Notes: generated by a model from the sequence alone, not told the origin. A DNA stretch of 64,000 nucleotides from Xiphophorus maculatus (GCF_002775205.1 NC_036453.1:9147594-9211593); one strand, 5' to 3'; positions 48,421 to 61,640 are shown, counted from the first letter of the stretch. A program made the numbers and translations.

Positions 48421-51400
48421 ATCCATCCATCCATCCATCTTCTTCCGCTTATCCGAGGTCGGGTCGCGGGGGTAGCAGCTTCAGAAGGGAGGCCCAGACT
48501 TCCCTCTCCCCAGCCACTTCTTCTAGCTCCTCCGGGGGAATCCCGAGGCGTTCCCAGGCCAGCCGAAAGACATAATCCCTCCAGCGTGTCCTGGGTCTTC
48601 CCCGGGGCCTCCTCCCGGTGGGACGTGCCCGGAACACCTCACCAGGGAGGCGTCCAGGAGGCATCCTGACCAGATGCCCGAGCCACCTCAACTGGCTCCT
48701 CTCGATGTGAAGGAGCAGCGGCTCTACTTTGAGTCCCTCCCGGATGACTGAGCTTCTCACCCTATCTCTAAGGGAGAGCCCAGCCACCCTACGGAGAAAA
48801 CCCATTTCGGCCGCTTGTATCCGCGATCTCGTTCTTTCGGTCATGACCCAAAGCTCATGACCATAGATGAGGGTGGGAACGTAGATCGACCGGTAAATCG
48901 AGAGCTTCGCTTTTTGGCTCAGCTCTCTCTTCACCACGACGGACCGGTACAGCGCCCGCTTGACAGCAGATGCTGCGCCAATCCGCCTGTCGATCTCCCG
49001 CTCCCTTCTTCCCCCATTCGTGAACAAGATCCCGAGATACTTAAACTCCTCCACTTGGGGCAGGACACCCCCCCTGACCCGGAGAAGGCACTCTACCCTT
49101 TTCCGGCTCAAGACCATGGCCTCGGATTTGGAGACACTGATCCCCATCCCGGCCGCTTCACACTCGGCTGCGAACCGCTCCAGCAAGAGCTGCAGATCAC
49201 GATCTGATGAAGCCAAAAGGACCACATCGTCTGCGAAAAGCAGAGATGAGATCCTAAGGCCACCAAATCGGATCCCCTCAACACCTTGGCTGCGCCTAGA
49301 AATTCTGTCCATGAAAGTGATGAACAGAATCGGTGACAAAGGGCAGCCCTGGCGGAGTCCAACTCTCACCGGAAACGAGCCCGACTTACTGCCGGCAATG
49401 CGGACCAGACTCTGACACCGGTCATACAGGGACCTGACAGCCCGTATCAAAGGGCCCGGTACCCCATACTCCCGGAGAACCCCCCACAGGGCTCCCCGAG
49501 GGACACGGTCGAACGCCTTCTCCAAGTCCACAAAACACATGTAGACTGGTTGGGCGAACTCCCATGCACCCTCCAGGACCCTGCCGAGGGTGTAGAGCTG
49601 GTCCAGTGTTCCACGACCAGGACGAAAACCACACTGCTCTTCCTGAATCCGAGGTTCGACTATCTGACGGACCCTCCTCTCCAGGACCCCTGAATAGACC
49701 TTGCCAGGGAGGCTTAAGAGTGTGACCCCTCTATAATTGGAGCACACCCTCCGGTCCCCCTTTTTGAACAGGGGGACCACCACCCCAGTCTGCCAATCCA
49801 GGGGAACTGCCCCCGATGTCCATGCGACATTGCAGAGTCGCGTCAACCAACACAACCCTACAACATCCAGAGCCTTAAGGAACTCCGGGCGGATCTCATC
49901 CACCCCCGGGGCCCTGCCACCGAGGAGCTTTTTAACCACCTCGGCGACCTCGCCCCCAGAGATTGGAGAGCCCAACCCAGAGTCCCCAGGCTCCGCTTCC
50001 TCAGTGGAAGGCATGTTGGTGGGATTGAGGAGGTCTTCGAAGTACTCTGCCCACCGGCCCACAACGTCCCGAGTAGAGGTCAGCAGCACACCATCCCCAC
50101 TATAAACAGTGTTGGTGCTGCACCGCTTCCCCCCCCTGAGACGCCGGATGGCGGACCAGAATCGCCTCGAAGCCGTACGGAAGTCTTTCTCCATGGCCTC
50201 TCCAAACTCCTCCCACGCCCGAGTTTTTGCCTCAGCAACCGCCCGAGCCACATGCCGCTTCGCCCGCCGGTACCCATCAGCTGCTTCCGGAGTCCCAGAG
50301 GCCAAAAAGGCCCGATAGGACTCCTTCTTCAGCCTGACGGCATCCCTCACCGAAGGTGTCCACCAGCGGGTTCGAGGGTTGCCGCCGCGACAGGCACCGA
50401 CAACCTTGCGGCTACAGCTCCGATTGGCCGCCTCGACAATGGAGGCACGGAACACGGTCCACTCAGACTCCATGTCCCCCACCTCCCCCGGGACGTGTTC
50501 GAAGTTTTGCCGGAGATGGGAGTTAAAGCTCCGTCTCACAGGGGATTCCGCCAGACGTTCCCAGCAGACCCTCACAACACGTTTGGGCCTGCCAGGTCTG
50601 ACCGGCTTTCGCCCCCACCACCGGAGCCAACTCACCACCAGGTAGTGGTCAGTGGACAGCTCCGCACCTCTCTTCACCCGAGTGTCCAAGACATACGGCC
50701 GCAGATCCGATGAAACGATGACAAAGTCGATCATCGAACTGCGGCCTAGGGTGTCCTGGTGCCAAGTGCACATATGGACACCCTTATGCTTGAACATGGT
50801 GTTCGTTATGGACAATCCATGGCGAGCACAGAAGTCCAGCAACAGAACACCGCTCGAGTTCAGGTCGGGCGGGCCGTTCCTCCCAACCACGCCCCTCCAG
50901 GTCTCACTGTCATTGCCCACGTGAGCGTTGAAGTCCCCCAGCAGAACAAGGGAGTCCCCAGGAGGAGCACTCTCCAGTACCCCCTCTAAGGACTCCAAAA
51001 AGGGTGGGTAATCTGAACTGTCGTTCGGCCCGTAAGCACAAACGACAGTCAGAACCCGTCCCCCCACCCGTAGGCGGAGGGATGCTACCCTCTCGTTCAC
51101 CGGGGTAAACCCCAACGTACAGGCGCCGAGATGGGGAGCAACAAGTATGCCCACTCCTGCCCGACGCCTCTCACCTTGGGCAACTCCAGAGTGGAAGTAT
51201 GTCCAGCCCCTCTCAAGGAGACTGGTTCCAGAACCAGAGCCGTGCGTCGAGGTGAGACCGACTATTTCTAGCCGGAACCTCTCGACCTCACGCACTAGCT
51301 CCGGCTCCTTCCCCACCAGAGAGGTGACATTCCACGTCCCAAGAGCCAGTTTCTGCAACCGAGGATCGGACCGCCAGGGTCCCCTCCCTCTGCTGCCACC

Positions 51401-51780
51401 CATCCCACACTGCACCCGACCCCTTTGGCCCCTCCCACGGGTGGTGGGCCCATGGGAGGGGGGGCCCATGTTTCCTCTTCGGGCTGAGCCCGGCCGGGCT
51501 CCATGGGTAAAAGCCCGGCCACCAGACGCTCGCCATCGTGCCCCCCCTCCAGGCCTGGCTCCAGAGTGGGGCCCCGGTGACCCGCGTCCGGGCGAGGGAA
51601 CACCAAGTCCAAAGTTTTCCTTCATCATTGGGGTCTTCGGGCTGCTCTTTGTCTGGTCCCTCACCTAGGACCTGTCTGCCTTGGGTGACCCTACCAGGGG
51701 CATGAAGCCCCAGACAGCATAGCTCCTAGGATCATTGGGACACTCAAACCCCTCCACCACGATAAGGTGGCAGCCCATGG
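48421..51780 (-). mobile_element. Full-length Rex3 (RTE-clade) non-LTR retrotransposon
   Basis: A 3360-bp element flanked by perfect 10-bp target duplications AGGATTGTCC (48411-48420 and 51781-51790). The 3' end on the minus strand is a short GGAT/GATG-type tandem tail (48421-48438), typical of Rex3/RTE. Two stretches, 49331-49351 and 49776-49795, match from memory the standard PCR primer pair used to map Rex3 on fish chromosomes. High GC throughout, unlike its surroundings. The complete structure, intact ORF and perfect duplication indicate a young insertion. Confidence 0.93.
48449..51628 (-). CDS. Rex3 ORF: endonuclease-reverse transcriptase, uninterrupted
   Basis: A single polyprotein drives target-primed reverse transcription: an apurinic-type endonuclease nicks DNA and the RT copies the element RNA. 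From the first ATG (51628) it is 1059 residues; the frame is open slightly further 5' (to 51664) without an ATG. There is a Gly/Arg/Pro-rich N-terminus (~1-90), then the endonuclease (GTWNVTSL ~97, [10 protein letters not shown] ~229-238, STDHYLV). RT follows ([29 protein letters not shown], catalytic FADD at ~798-801) and a C-terminal region with YGHELWV and the [11 protein letters not shown] motif near the end. No stop or frameshift is seen, so it could be functional. It has no RNase H, as expected for RTE. Confidence 0.9.
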   Translation of the reverse strand: MMKENFGLGVPSPGRGSPGPHSGARPGGGARWRASGGRAFTHGARPGSARRGNMGPPSHGPTTRGRGQRGRVQCGMGGSRGRGPWRSDPRLQKLALGTWNVTSLVGKEPELVREVERFRLEIVGLTSTHGSGSGTSLLERGWTYFHSGVAQGERRRAGVGILVAPHLGACTLGFTPVNERVASLRLRVGGRVLTVVCAYGPNDSSDYPPFLESLEGVLESAPPGDSLVLLGDFNAHVGNDSETWRGVVGRNGPPDLNSSGVLLLDFCARHGLSITNTMFKHKGVHMCTWHQDTLGRSSMIDFVIVSSDLRPYVLDTRVKRGAELSTDHYLVVSWLRWWGRKPVRPGRPKRVVRVCWERLAESPVRRSFNSHLRQNFEHVPGEVGDMESEWTVFRASIVEAANRSCSRKVVGACRGGNPRTRWWTPSVRDAVRLKKESYRAFLASGTPEAADGYRRAKRHVARAVAEAKTRAWEEFGEAMEKDFRTASRRFWSAIRRLRGGKRCSTNTVYSGDGVLLTSTRDVVGRWAEYFEDLLNPTNMPSTEEAEPGDSGLGSPISGGEVAEVVKKLLGGRAPGVDEIRPEFLKALDVVGLCWLTRLCNVAWTSGAVPLDWQTGVVVPLFKKGDRRVCSNYRGVTLLSLPGKVYSGVLERRVRQIVEPRIQEEQCGFRPGRGTLDQLYTLGRVLEGAWEFAQPVYMCFVDLEKAFDRVPRGALWGVLREYGVPGPLIRAVRSLYDRCQSLVRIAGSKSGSFPVRVGLRQGCPLSPILFITFMDRISRRSQGVEGIRFGGLRISSLLFADDVVLLASSDRDLQLLLERFAAECEAAGMGISVSKSEAMVLSRKRVECLLRVRGGVLPQVEEFKYLGILFTNGGRREREIDRRIGAASAVKRALYRSVVVKRELSQKAKLSIYRSIYVPTLIYGHELWVMTERTRSRIQAAEMGFLRRVAGLSLRDRVRSSVIREGLKVEPLLLHIERSQLRWLGHLVRMPPGRLPGEVFRARPTGRRPRGRPRTRWRDYVFRLAWERLGIPPEELEEVAGEREVWASLLKLLPPRPDLG

Positions 51781-51790
51781 AGGATTGTCC

Positions 51791-52394
51791 TCAATCAATA
51801 ATATTGCGCCATTGATAACTACATGTCCTTTATAATTTCTCCTTCAATGAACTTAAAAAAACATTGTTTAGACAACTTGTCTCTTGTTGTTAAATAAACC
51901 TCATGAAGTTTAATTTCTGAGTTAAAACCAATACAATTTTCTTGTTGACAGTTGTCAAATGTTGAATGTTGTTGCATTTTCAAGGCACCAGGTGGACTCT
52001 AATTTTCAAGTTTAACCACCTTCGAAAGTTTCACAGTGCAGTACTAACCTCTTTGATTTGACTTGTTGAGAAGTCTGGACAGTAGATTCCCTCGGTTGTT
52101 CTAGGCTTCTTAACTTGATTTGAAGCTGTGCATCAGTCACTCAGGCCGTGCTTGCAGGAATTGACATTTGGCTTAGAATGCCAATTCTAAGCTGAATGAC
52201 ATAACATACTAAGATTCTTAACTTAGTCTGGTAGTTGTTACTGAAATTCACACAAAACCGCAAGACACTATAACATGTATTACTTGTTACTCTAAATATC
52301 TCTGACCATTATGATGATGATGAACAATTCGTCGTTCAAAAATGGAGCTGTGAAATAGTAATTGCTCTCCTGATACATCACTATATGTGATTAA
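51791..52394. other. Unassigned intergenic sequence
   Basis: AT-rich; nothing recognised. Confidence 0.5.
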
Positions 52395-52570
52395 CAAATT
52401 TTTGGGGCAAACTTGGCTCAATTTCACCAGCCACACCCAGACCTGATTACTGTCAGATATAGAATCATGGAAGGAGGAAGACGTGGAATCAAGAAGTCAC
52501 CTACCAAGAATCTGTCTGACAAAAAAAGTAGGCTCAAAGATTTCTTTTCAGACAGAAAAACAGGCAGAAA
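52395..52570 (+). mobile_element. Tc1-like transposon 5' remnant
   Basis: The string of words (CTTGGCTCAATTTCACCAGCC, ACACCCAGACCTGATTACTG, CTGTCTGACAAA, AGTAGGCTCAAAGAT) matches the region just upstream of the transposase start in a common vertebrate Tc1-like family. The transposase itself is missing. The 103-codon frame here is chance. Confidence 0.45.
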
Positions 52571-54330
52571 GGGAGTCAGGGGAAGCAAAGGAATTAAGGT
52601 TGGGAATAAAAATCAGCCTCCATGTGGCGCCATCCCCAGCACTGTTCACCTCTTATGGCAGAAGAGGTGCCTCAGCTGCCACCCCTCATCAGTTCGATCT
52701 GGTAATGTCTTTCCTGTTACGTAACCTTTCAACATTCTCAGTTTTACTTTAATTCTACCACTCCTTCCAAACGTTCAGAGTCATGTGAGCACATGCAACA
52801 ATACAACAGTGATGGGGGTGGCTACCACTGGATTTTGCACCATCATTCAATAACTTAAAAAGCAGCCAAAAGTGCAACATAACTTTTTTCCATAAAAATA
52901 AATTTTTGCTACTTTTGGTTCCTGATGCTAATTTCTGTTATTTGGTGAAGTATTGCTATTCTAGGGAAGGTGAACCCAATATGTTCTCAATGTTGTCAAG
53001 AAGATCAGAAAGCAACAATTGACATTACTGCTGCCCAGGTTGAAATGTGCCACATGAAATAAAGCTTCCTACTGATAAATCTGAAGAACAGAATTTTATT
53101 TTTGGATTTTTTTTAATGAGTTCTTACTTCATTTGACATGGAGAGTTTTTTGACTGTTTGTTGCTAGTTATACATTACTCCCATAAAAGTTCATAATAAA
53201 CTATTTTTAGTTAAAGAAAAAAAAGCAACAGTTACATAAAAAGAAAGTAAAAAGATTATGTTTCACACATGAAATCCATGGGTTTAATAGACTATCTAGT
53301 TCTTATGGGGATACTGGTGATAAATCAGTGCCCCCAGAATTAAATATTTGTATTTCAGAAGATTATATTATATTAAACTGCTTCAATTACTGAAATAGTT
53401 TAGTGACTATTCATGTGTGGAACTGCGTCATCTGTTATGTCACTATTTATTCTGGCTGCAATGCATGTAGACATTTTTATACTATGATGTTATGATGTTA
53501 TTTCTTTCAGCCAACTAAAGAAAAGGTTTCTCCCTGGGAGGAACTAAAGGATCTAATCTCTCCACCTCTTAAAGAAAGATATTCTTAAATGAGGAGTTTC
53601 TTCTTTGATTTTAGACAATTCAAAATATAGGAAAAATAGGAATAAAGGGTAATGAGAATAAAAGTCCCCTTTAATATTTTATTTTGTTTTAATGTTTCAA
53701 TAAAGGCACAACATGTTACAGCTCACATTACATACTAAAATAGCTTTTGAATTAAAACAGTTGTAAAATGTCTTTAAAATAGAATATATTTTCATATGTG
53801 GATTGTTTTTCTTAATGTAACAATTATCCGTTTCTTCTAAATTACTGTTTGATGCCAAAATGTTTTAGATTTGAAGCCATGTTTAGTGGCCCAGCCGAGG
53901 GGAAACATGCAAACAGCTGGTCAGCAAATTCAGAAGAATTACATTGCTGTGATACTGATTAATGGATCACTGAGAAGGAAATACATATATTTAATATTTA
54001 AGTCTACCAAACATAATTAGAATTAAAAAATTATCAGACTGGTTTCATGTTTCTTGACTTGTCAAACAACAAGGGCAATGCCACATCTAGAACAATGAAA
54101 ACAAAGACACAAAATATTTAGGACTTATTTAAGGAAAGCCTGTTTTGGTGGTGAGTAACTTAATGATATGTTTCATTGTAGTGAATGACCATTTTCCATT
54201 ATATACTGCCTTGTATTAAAGGTGTGTTAAGGTGTGTTGACATGTTTTCAGAATGATCTGACAAATAAAAAAAAGGAGTTTTAGGGTTGTGGCGCTATGA
54301 AAACAGAGACACCTGATTAGTGAGGTCATC
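52571..54330. other. Unassigned intergenic sequence upstream of the LU-domain gene
   Basis: AT-rich; no recognisable exon or element. Confidence 0.5.
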
Positions 54331-54337
54331 TGTCCAG

Positions 54338-54345
54338 TATATAAA
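54338..54345 (+). promoter_or_regulatory. TATA box of the LU-domain mucin-stalk gene
   Basis: TATATAAA lies 72 bases before the ATG. It predicts a start near 54368-54372 and a short 5' UTR with no further exon needed. Confidence 0.75.
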
Positions 54346-54416
54346 GTGCAGCACAACTTTGAAGTTTAGTATCGGAATCCAGGAGAACTCACCAGCAGGT
54401 CCATCTGAACATCACC

Positions 54417-57095
54417 ATGAAGCTGATTTTTTCTTTGACTCTCATCTGGGCTCTCTACAGCACAGGTAACATTAATTATATTATGTGTAACTTTTATTTA
54501 AGTTAGAAAACATCACAATTAGACACTCCAGCTTTTTTCAGCTTTAATTAACCTTGTTGTTCGACTAAGAGACAAAACATTTTGATATTTCTATTTAGTA
54601 TTATTTATTTATTTATTTTTCAGATATTGGACACAACATTTTTACCAGCAGACTCATGACACTTTTTTAATAATTATTGTAGAAGTCAAGGTTGTTGTTG
54701 GTCGTTTAATATGACTCTTGGTATGTTTCTAGCTCAAACTGGTCCTCGAATCATTGAATCTTATCATAAACAATTATTTTCTTTGTTCAAGTTGATAAAG
54801 CTTTTTTCTCTCCAATGTATTAAAATATTTTCTTCCGTCAGACTATATTGTTGAATATGTATTTTCTTTTTCTGGAGGTCATTTAATAAAAAAACATATT
54901 TTTAGAAACTTAATTGTTGGGAAGACATTTATCTGTTCTTTGACAAACTAGGATGTTCATAATATTCTACTGTTCACTATAATTCTGTGCATCCCAATAG
55001 AAAAACAAATAAATTTAAAACTTGTTAGCTTCCCTAAAGCCTAAGCAAACTTGAAACCTTCTGACATTATGGGTACTTATATTTATAGTTGTAGTTACGA
55101 ATTATTCATGCAATCTTTTTTTTGAGGTATTTACTTTGACATGGTATGTGATTTATTTTTGTAAAGCACATCTATCACTTTCTAACTTGTTAAACATATT
55201 TCAAACAATTATTTGACATTGATTCTTTTCCCCTGATTGCAGCTGGAGCCCTGACGTGTATGACCTGCACAGACCAGACGTGTTCAAGCACAATACCACT
55301 AACATGTAGCTCAGAGACGATGTGTATAACAGCTACCATCCTAGGTATTGTTCTGCTTATGTCTCATTTAACTTTTTTGGAATAAACTGCATCCATGTCT
55401 TACATGTGTTATATAAAAACCACCAAACATCTTCTTGACTCTACAGCTACTCAATATGGAATTTCAGCAACACAGCTCTACAAAGCCTGTGCAGCGTCCT
55501 CTCTGTGTCCGGCTACAGGCACCTCGACTTTTTCAGTCAACTTGGGAACCCAAAGTGCAATTGCATCTGCTCAGTGCTGCAACACAGACAACTGCAACTC
55601 ACAGACTCTGCCTGGTAGGTTTCATTACAAACTTAAAAAAAATATGATTCTCTGTTTATTTTATTTTATTTTATTTTATTTTATTTTTGCTATTTTATTT
55701 TATTTTATTATTTTGTGTTTATTGAGATTTTTCTTTCCGTGTTGTGTTTTAATTGCAGCCCCAACTACTCCTGCTGCAAACTCCCTTCAATGCATTTCTT
55801 GTAACCCCACAACGTCTCAGTGCATCACTCCAATAACCTGTTCAGGAGATGAGACCAACTGCTTCTCAGCAACTTGTAAGTTTAACAAAATACTGACTAA
55901 TCCTTAGTACACTTTTCTTAATATCAGTGAGAGCAAATATTAATGCTTAATCTGTACTGTATGCTAGACAGTTAGAAATTGATTATTAAAAACAATTTAT
56001 TCCCTTACAGACAAAGTGGCACTGAGCTTCGTTTATATTGCCCTAATAAAGAATTAATGTAACCGTATCCTGCTTTTAACATCAACAGTGAAAAATGGAG
56101 CAAACACAATTCCTGCACTGGGTTGTGCATCACCAAACACCTGTACAGCTGCTGCAGGTCTGGGAAGTTTGCCGTTCATGCAGAGTGTTGGTTCAATCAC
56201 CAGTGGACCAACCTGCTGTGGAACCAGTTTGTGCAATAATCCAAGTACAACAACAACCACCACTGCTGCACCAACCACTACAACCACCACTGCTGCACCA
56301 ACCACTACAACCACCACTGCTGCACCAACCACTACAACCACCACTGCTGCACCAACCACTACAACCACCACTGCTGCACCAACCACTACAACCACCACTG
56401 CTGCACCAACCACTACAACCACCACTGCTGCACCAACCACTACAACCACCACAGCTGCACCAATCACTACAACCACCACTGCTGCACCAACCACTACAAC
56501 CACCACTGCTGCACCAACCACTGCAACCACCACAGCTGCACCAACCACTACAACCACCACAGCTGCACCAACCACTACAACCACCACAGCTGCACCAACC
56601 ACTACAACCACCACTGCTGCACCAACCACTACAACCACCACTGCTGCACCAACCACTACAACCACCACAGCTGCACCAACCACTACAACCACCACAGCTG
56701 CACCAACCACTACAACCACCACTGCTGCACCAACCACTACAACCACCACTGCTGCACCAACCACTACAACCACCACAGCTGCACCAACCACTACAACCAC
56801 CACAGCTGCACCAACCACTACAACCACCACTGCTGCACCAACCACTACAACCACCACTGTTGCACCAACCACTACAACAACCACTGTTGCACCAACCACT
56901 ACAACCACCACTGCTGCACCAACCACTACAACCACCACAGCTGCACCAACCACTACAACCACCACAGCTGCACCAACCACTACAACCACTACTGCTGCAC
57001 CAACAACCACTACCACCACAACCAGTGATGCCTCTAACTTCAGACTTGGCTTTATGCACTTGTTGTTTGCTTTTCTTTATCTTTTAAGTGTCTAA
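54417..57095 (+). CDS. GPI-anchored two-domain Ly6/uPAR-like protein with a mucin-like Thr repeat stalk
   Basis: Five exons with AG/GT borders, all phase 1: 54417-54465, 55243-55344, 55447-55614, 55759-55875, 56089-57095 (480 codons). Exon 1 gives a signal peptide (MKLIFSLTLIWALYSTG). Exons 2+3 and exons 4+5a each encode a cysteine-rich LU (three-finger) domain: starts LTCMTC and LQCISC, ends CCNTDNCN and CCGTSLCN. Two exons per domain is the usual Ly6/uPAR layout. Then follow 28 nine-residue repeats of mostly TTTTTTAAP, a dense O-glycosylation substrate forming a rigid stalk. The protein ends in a small-residue site (SDAS), a spacer and a hydrophobic tail (FMHLLFAFLYLLSV) with nothing after it, a GPI-attachment signal. 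The product is probably a cell-surface or mucosal protein. The ligand is unknown. It resembles fish uPAR/Ly6-type proteins; I do not recognise a named orthologue. Confidence 0.88.
56257..57005 (+). repeat. 27-bp coding minisatellite, 28 copies, with higher-order pattern
   Basis: The unit encodes TTTTTTAAP (ACT/ACA-type Thr codons, GCTGCACCA). Copies differ mainly at a synonymous Thr codon before GCT (ACT or ACA). From about copy 11 to copy 22 the variants alternate mostly in pairs (ACT ACT ACA ACA), giving a four-unit, 108-bp higher-order period. Copies 23-24 carry Val for Ala, copy 9 has Ile and copy 11 an Ala. The opposite strand is also open (Val/Gly-rich), a by-product of the repeat. Confidence 0.95.
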
Positions 57096-57223
57096 AGATA
57101 AATCAGAGATGTTACATTTGGACCAAAATTAGAAGAATATGTACATACTGCTTCTAGCTTGGACCTGGATATTAGGTATTTATTGGTATATTATATATAG
57201 GATATTGGCATATTTATTCATTT

Positions 57224-57229
57224 ATTAAA
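57224..57229 (+). terminator. Possible polyadenylation signal (ATTAAA)
   Basis: ATTAAA lies 129 bases after the stop codon of the LU-domain gene. No stronger signal is nearer, so the assignment is weak. Confidence 0.35.
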
Positions 57230-58555
57230 ATGAATAATAATGTATGACTTTATTTGATTTGATCTCTAGTTTTATCATTATATTTTGCAACATCAGAGAA
57301 GTTTATTGTGTAACTTTCATAAGTTGGTTATTCTTGGTCACTCCCCTTCTTAGGAACATTGGACTAGGAAGTAATTCCTGTGATGTACTGAGTAAACTTG
57401 GAGTTCCACCAGCTGCGGTTCTGGAACAGAGTAAGTGTGGGGACAGGACTTGACTGTAGAACAGGTTACAAAAAATAATATACAGACATATCTTCAGTGA
57501 TTTGCTTTATGTAATGCATTCTTACTCCCTTTATATTTTATAAGTATTCTTTATAGAACCCAAAACGCTTAGCAATTTGGAGAATGATGAAGCTAGAAGC
57601 TGAGGGAGCACATCCTGTCTTCATTTATGTCAATGAAAGTGAGGAGAACCTCATTTGGTCCAGTTTCAGGACAGAGCTGATACATAACCATGTGTGCTGT
57701 GATCTGTAATAATTGTGTCCTATGCCATATCTTAAACAGAATAGTCTTTATTCTATAGTCACTATTGACCCATGATGCTACACAGAACGCCTCATAGCGT
57801 TCATGATTGCACTTGTTACAGCCTTTGTGATAGTAACTGTTAACAAGGTCAAAAATAGGGCAGCCAAAAAGTTCTCAGAATCAAATGTAGTGAGCATAGC
57901 AGTTGGACAGTAATGAAGGGAAAGAAAAAAAGAATCTCGTTAACTGCAGACACAGACAAACCCACACTCACAATCCAAGAGTTCGCAGACAAACAATCAT
58001 CTGGGTGTGTTGCCACCCTGAGGTCTATTTTCATAGTTCTGTTGTGTTCTCCCTGAATATTTTCTCTTTAATGATTTGCTGTGTTTTTCGTTTTGTTTAG
58101 GTCTTGTCATATGTTCTTCCTTTGAATTAATTATTGCTCAAAAGGTCTCACAATACTGGTTTGTTCCCTTGTGTTGAGTTTCTTTATTTATTCTTGCATT
58201 TTGTTTAGTTTTCTTAGATAAGTATTAGTATTTCTTGGTTTATTATGTCCTCTTTAGTTTCTTATTCTTATTGTATTTGTGCGCTCCAGTAAATCCTTGT
58301 TATTCACCAGCAGTGCCTCATCATTCTCATGTTATTCAGCTGCTCTGCAACTCAAACTCTTAATTTTCACTGTTCACTGCCAGATTCTTTGTTTTCATTA
58401 GCTGACTTAATTTTTTTCCCTTTCTCTTTCTTTATTTCGTGTGCACATGCAATATTTTAAAGTCTATTCTCTGATTGAACCTTGGGACGCCCACATTTGA
58501 CTTCTGTCTGCTTCGATGAGAAGTTTCCTACTGAAACAAATAAATCCCTGTTCTT
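57230..58555. other. Unassigned intergenic sequence
   Basis: AT-rich, T-rich towards 58.1-58.5 kb; no gene recognised. Confidence 0.5.
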
Positions 58556-58960
58556 TATGTAAGATTTGAACCAGTGGAGCACTGGACCGGAGAGTCCTAC
58601 CCAACTCTCCAGTCATTTCAGTAAAATGTCATGGTCAACAGTGTCAAAAGCTGCACTAAGGTCCAACAGAACCAGCACTGTGGTTCTCCCACAGTCTGTG
58701 TTTATATGGATTTCATTGAACACTTTGATGAGGGCGGTGTCAGTATTGTGGTGAGACCAGAAACCAGACTGAAAGACGTTAAAGCAGTTGGTTATCTTTA
58801 GGAAGCTATTTAATTGTCTAAGCAGCTTTTTCAGTAATTTTGCTGATGAATGGGAGGTTGGAGATCGGCCTGTAATTCTGCAGGTGTGATTTGTCTGGAT
58901 TGTTCTTCTTATCAGTCCTTTAATAACTGCTGTTTTTAAAGCCTGGGGAAAACACCTGAT
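58556..58960 (-). mobile_element. L2-like LINE reverse-transcriptase remnant
   Basis: Read on the minus strand, the fragment runs through conserved RT words in the right order: NYRPISNLPFISKI (around 58870-58830), then LVLLDLSAAFDTVD (around 58680-58640), then ESWVGLSG...WFKSYI (near 58600-58560). The frame is broken between them and both ends are missing. Sequence to ~59700 may be its upstream ORF2 but is too decayed to say. Confidence 0.7.
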
Positions 58961-60119
58961 TAGAGCGATGAGTTTACTATTTGGGTCAGATCATTTGCAA
59001 TGACAGGCAGGACTTTCTTAAGAAAAGGTGTGGGTATGATGTCAAGACAGCAGGAACTTGAGCTTAATTCCTCCCACAGTCCAATTTCTTCTAGACTTCT
59101 TTAGTTAAGTAGTTGAAATTTAGTCATTGTTTTCCACAACTATGTTTGGGCATAGCATTGGTACAAAATTTAGTGTGGATGTGCAAATTAATCCTCTGAT
59201 CTATGGAATTTTCTCTTTAAAAAAATTGGCAAATTCATTGGAGGCCACGTTAGATTACAGGTCAGGTGGTACAGTCACAGGAGGGTTTGTGAACCTGTAG
59301 ACCAAGCATTTTTAATATTTTTGTTTATGATTTCTGCAAAGAATGTTTCCCTTGTATGTTTTAGTGTTGAGTGATAACTAGCAGGCTTTGGTTGTAGATT
59401 TCATAACAAATGTGAAGTTAAGTTTTACGCCATTTGCATTAGGCCCTATGGCACAGTTGTCTTTCAGATTTGTTTGTACATTTCTCCATGGAGACTTGTT
59501 CCTACCAGACGCAACCTTCACTTTAATGGGGGCAATGAAATAAATGATACCTGAAATTTTAGAACTAAAATTATCTACCAGCTCATCTACATTGTTTCAG
59601 TTAATGTTAAGTGAGAAGAATCTCATTGCTTCCACTACATGTATCTGGAGCTAAGGTACCACCCAATACCAACTATTAATGCTACTATTCTCCTGTGTGG
59701 CAGTTTTTCCAGAATTTATTTGAGGCAAACAAAAAGTACCTGCTTTATTGTCTCAGCAAATTACTGAGTATTTCTCACCACACCCTTTAATGACTTTGCC
59801 CAAGCACCTAATCCAGTTCTCCACCAGGTGGTGATAAGAACTCTTTCTGCTTCACTCTTTACTCCATTTTGCACACATATGTTTTCACATAAGGGCCGCA
59901 TAGAAGCACATTTCGTAGCCACTAAGTTCAATTCCAGGCCTGGTATCTTTGTATCTTTGAAAAAAACCGTCTACTTTGGTCCAAGAGGCTATAAGTAGAG
60001 TTACTCATTTGAGCTCTTTCAAGGATTGAATTAGCAAAGCCTTTCCATCGGCAAAACTGTCTCTCATAGAACTTGCAGATTAACAGCAGTGCTGTCTCAT
60101 ACAACTCATTTAGGCTATG
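58961..60119. other. Unassigned; possible further decayed LINE sequence
   Basis: The base composition and long near-coding stretches suggest old LINE ORF sequence antisense to the + strand, but no motif is readable. Confidence 0.35.
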
Positions 60120-60654
<535 letters not shown>

Positions 60655-60659
60655 CATGT

Positions 60660-61505
60660 CGTGACTATGTTGTAACACGGTTGGATCTGTGGATCCATTT
60701 TCTTTGCTTGGGTGAACAAACTCCTGTCTAAGATCAGTAGCTGTTAGTGATCAGTAGAACATTGCTTTCACAATCCTGCTTTCAGACTGAAAATGTGTGC
60801 TCTCGAATTATGGCAGAATTCCCTCATATATCAGAATCTAAAGATCCTTTGGCAGACCAGGGCCATCTGCAGTGCTGGTTCATTACCAAATGACTACATT
60901 ATTTGAAACACCTGTTTGTGTCATAGGAGCAATTTAAATTTTATGAATATTTTCATCACATTAAGTCATTAAAGAAGTTTTTAGGGTGTGTTGAAATTGT
61001 TGTCAGCGTGAGTGTTCACAAACAAAAACAAGATCCAGGTTTTGATTTCTGACTGTGAAAACACACCCAGTTATTCCGGTTACCTGTGCAGTGTATGAAA
61101 CTTAAAATGAACTCTCTCTATTGTATTGTGTTTGTAACAGGATAATTTTTTTTTATGACAACTGCATTTTTTTAATACTTTTTGATCTGATTCTAGGTAG
61201 AGCCCTAAAATGGTTCATCTGCTCAAGTGATGCATGTCAAGTACAGCATCAAATCCCTGCCAAACAGGGATGATGTTATTATTAGAGGTATTATTTTCCA
61301 GATGACAAACAAATCTTTACACGTCTCCCATTTTACACTGATAATTCAAAAACATTACATTAATGCTAAAATTACATAAGAGTGAAATTATTAATAAAGT
61401 TGTATTTAAGGTCTAAATAACTAATAACATCACTAAATAACAAAAATATACAATTTATAGACTATGACATTCGAAATGTTTTCAATCAACAATAACCAAG
61501 AACAA
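60660..61505. other. Unassigned intergenic sequence
   Basis: No gene or element recognised. Confidence 0.5.
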
Positions 61506-61509
61506 AGAT

Positions 61510-61640
61510 TCAAGTCAATTCACTTTATTTATTTATCACCAATACACAACAAATGTCTCCTCAAGGCACTTTAAAAATATTTAAATTGAATCATGCATAC
61601 CGGTGGAAAGAAAACAACTCTAGGACTACTTATATGATCG
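61510..61640. mobile_element. Interspersed repeat fragment (CACTTTATTTATTTATCACCAAT... family)
   Basis: The words CAATTCACTTTATTTATTTATC, CACAACAAATGTCTCCTCAAGGCACTTTA match a very common teleost repeat, probably a retroelement 3' end. Short and non-coding. The 93-codon frame (61553-61834) overlapping it is chance. Confidence 0.5.

Noticed and set aside
49737-51668. + strand frames of 90-173 codons within Rex3
   Set aside because: Antisense shadows in the GC-rich Rex3 ORF.
56054-57059. Long minus-strand open frames (Val/Gly-rich and Cys/Gly/Ser-rich) over the mucin repeat
   Set aside because: They follow from a 27-bp repeat (a multiple of three) lacking stops in several frames. The + strand frame has the splice sites, signal peptide and GPI tail.
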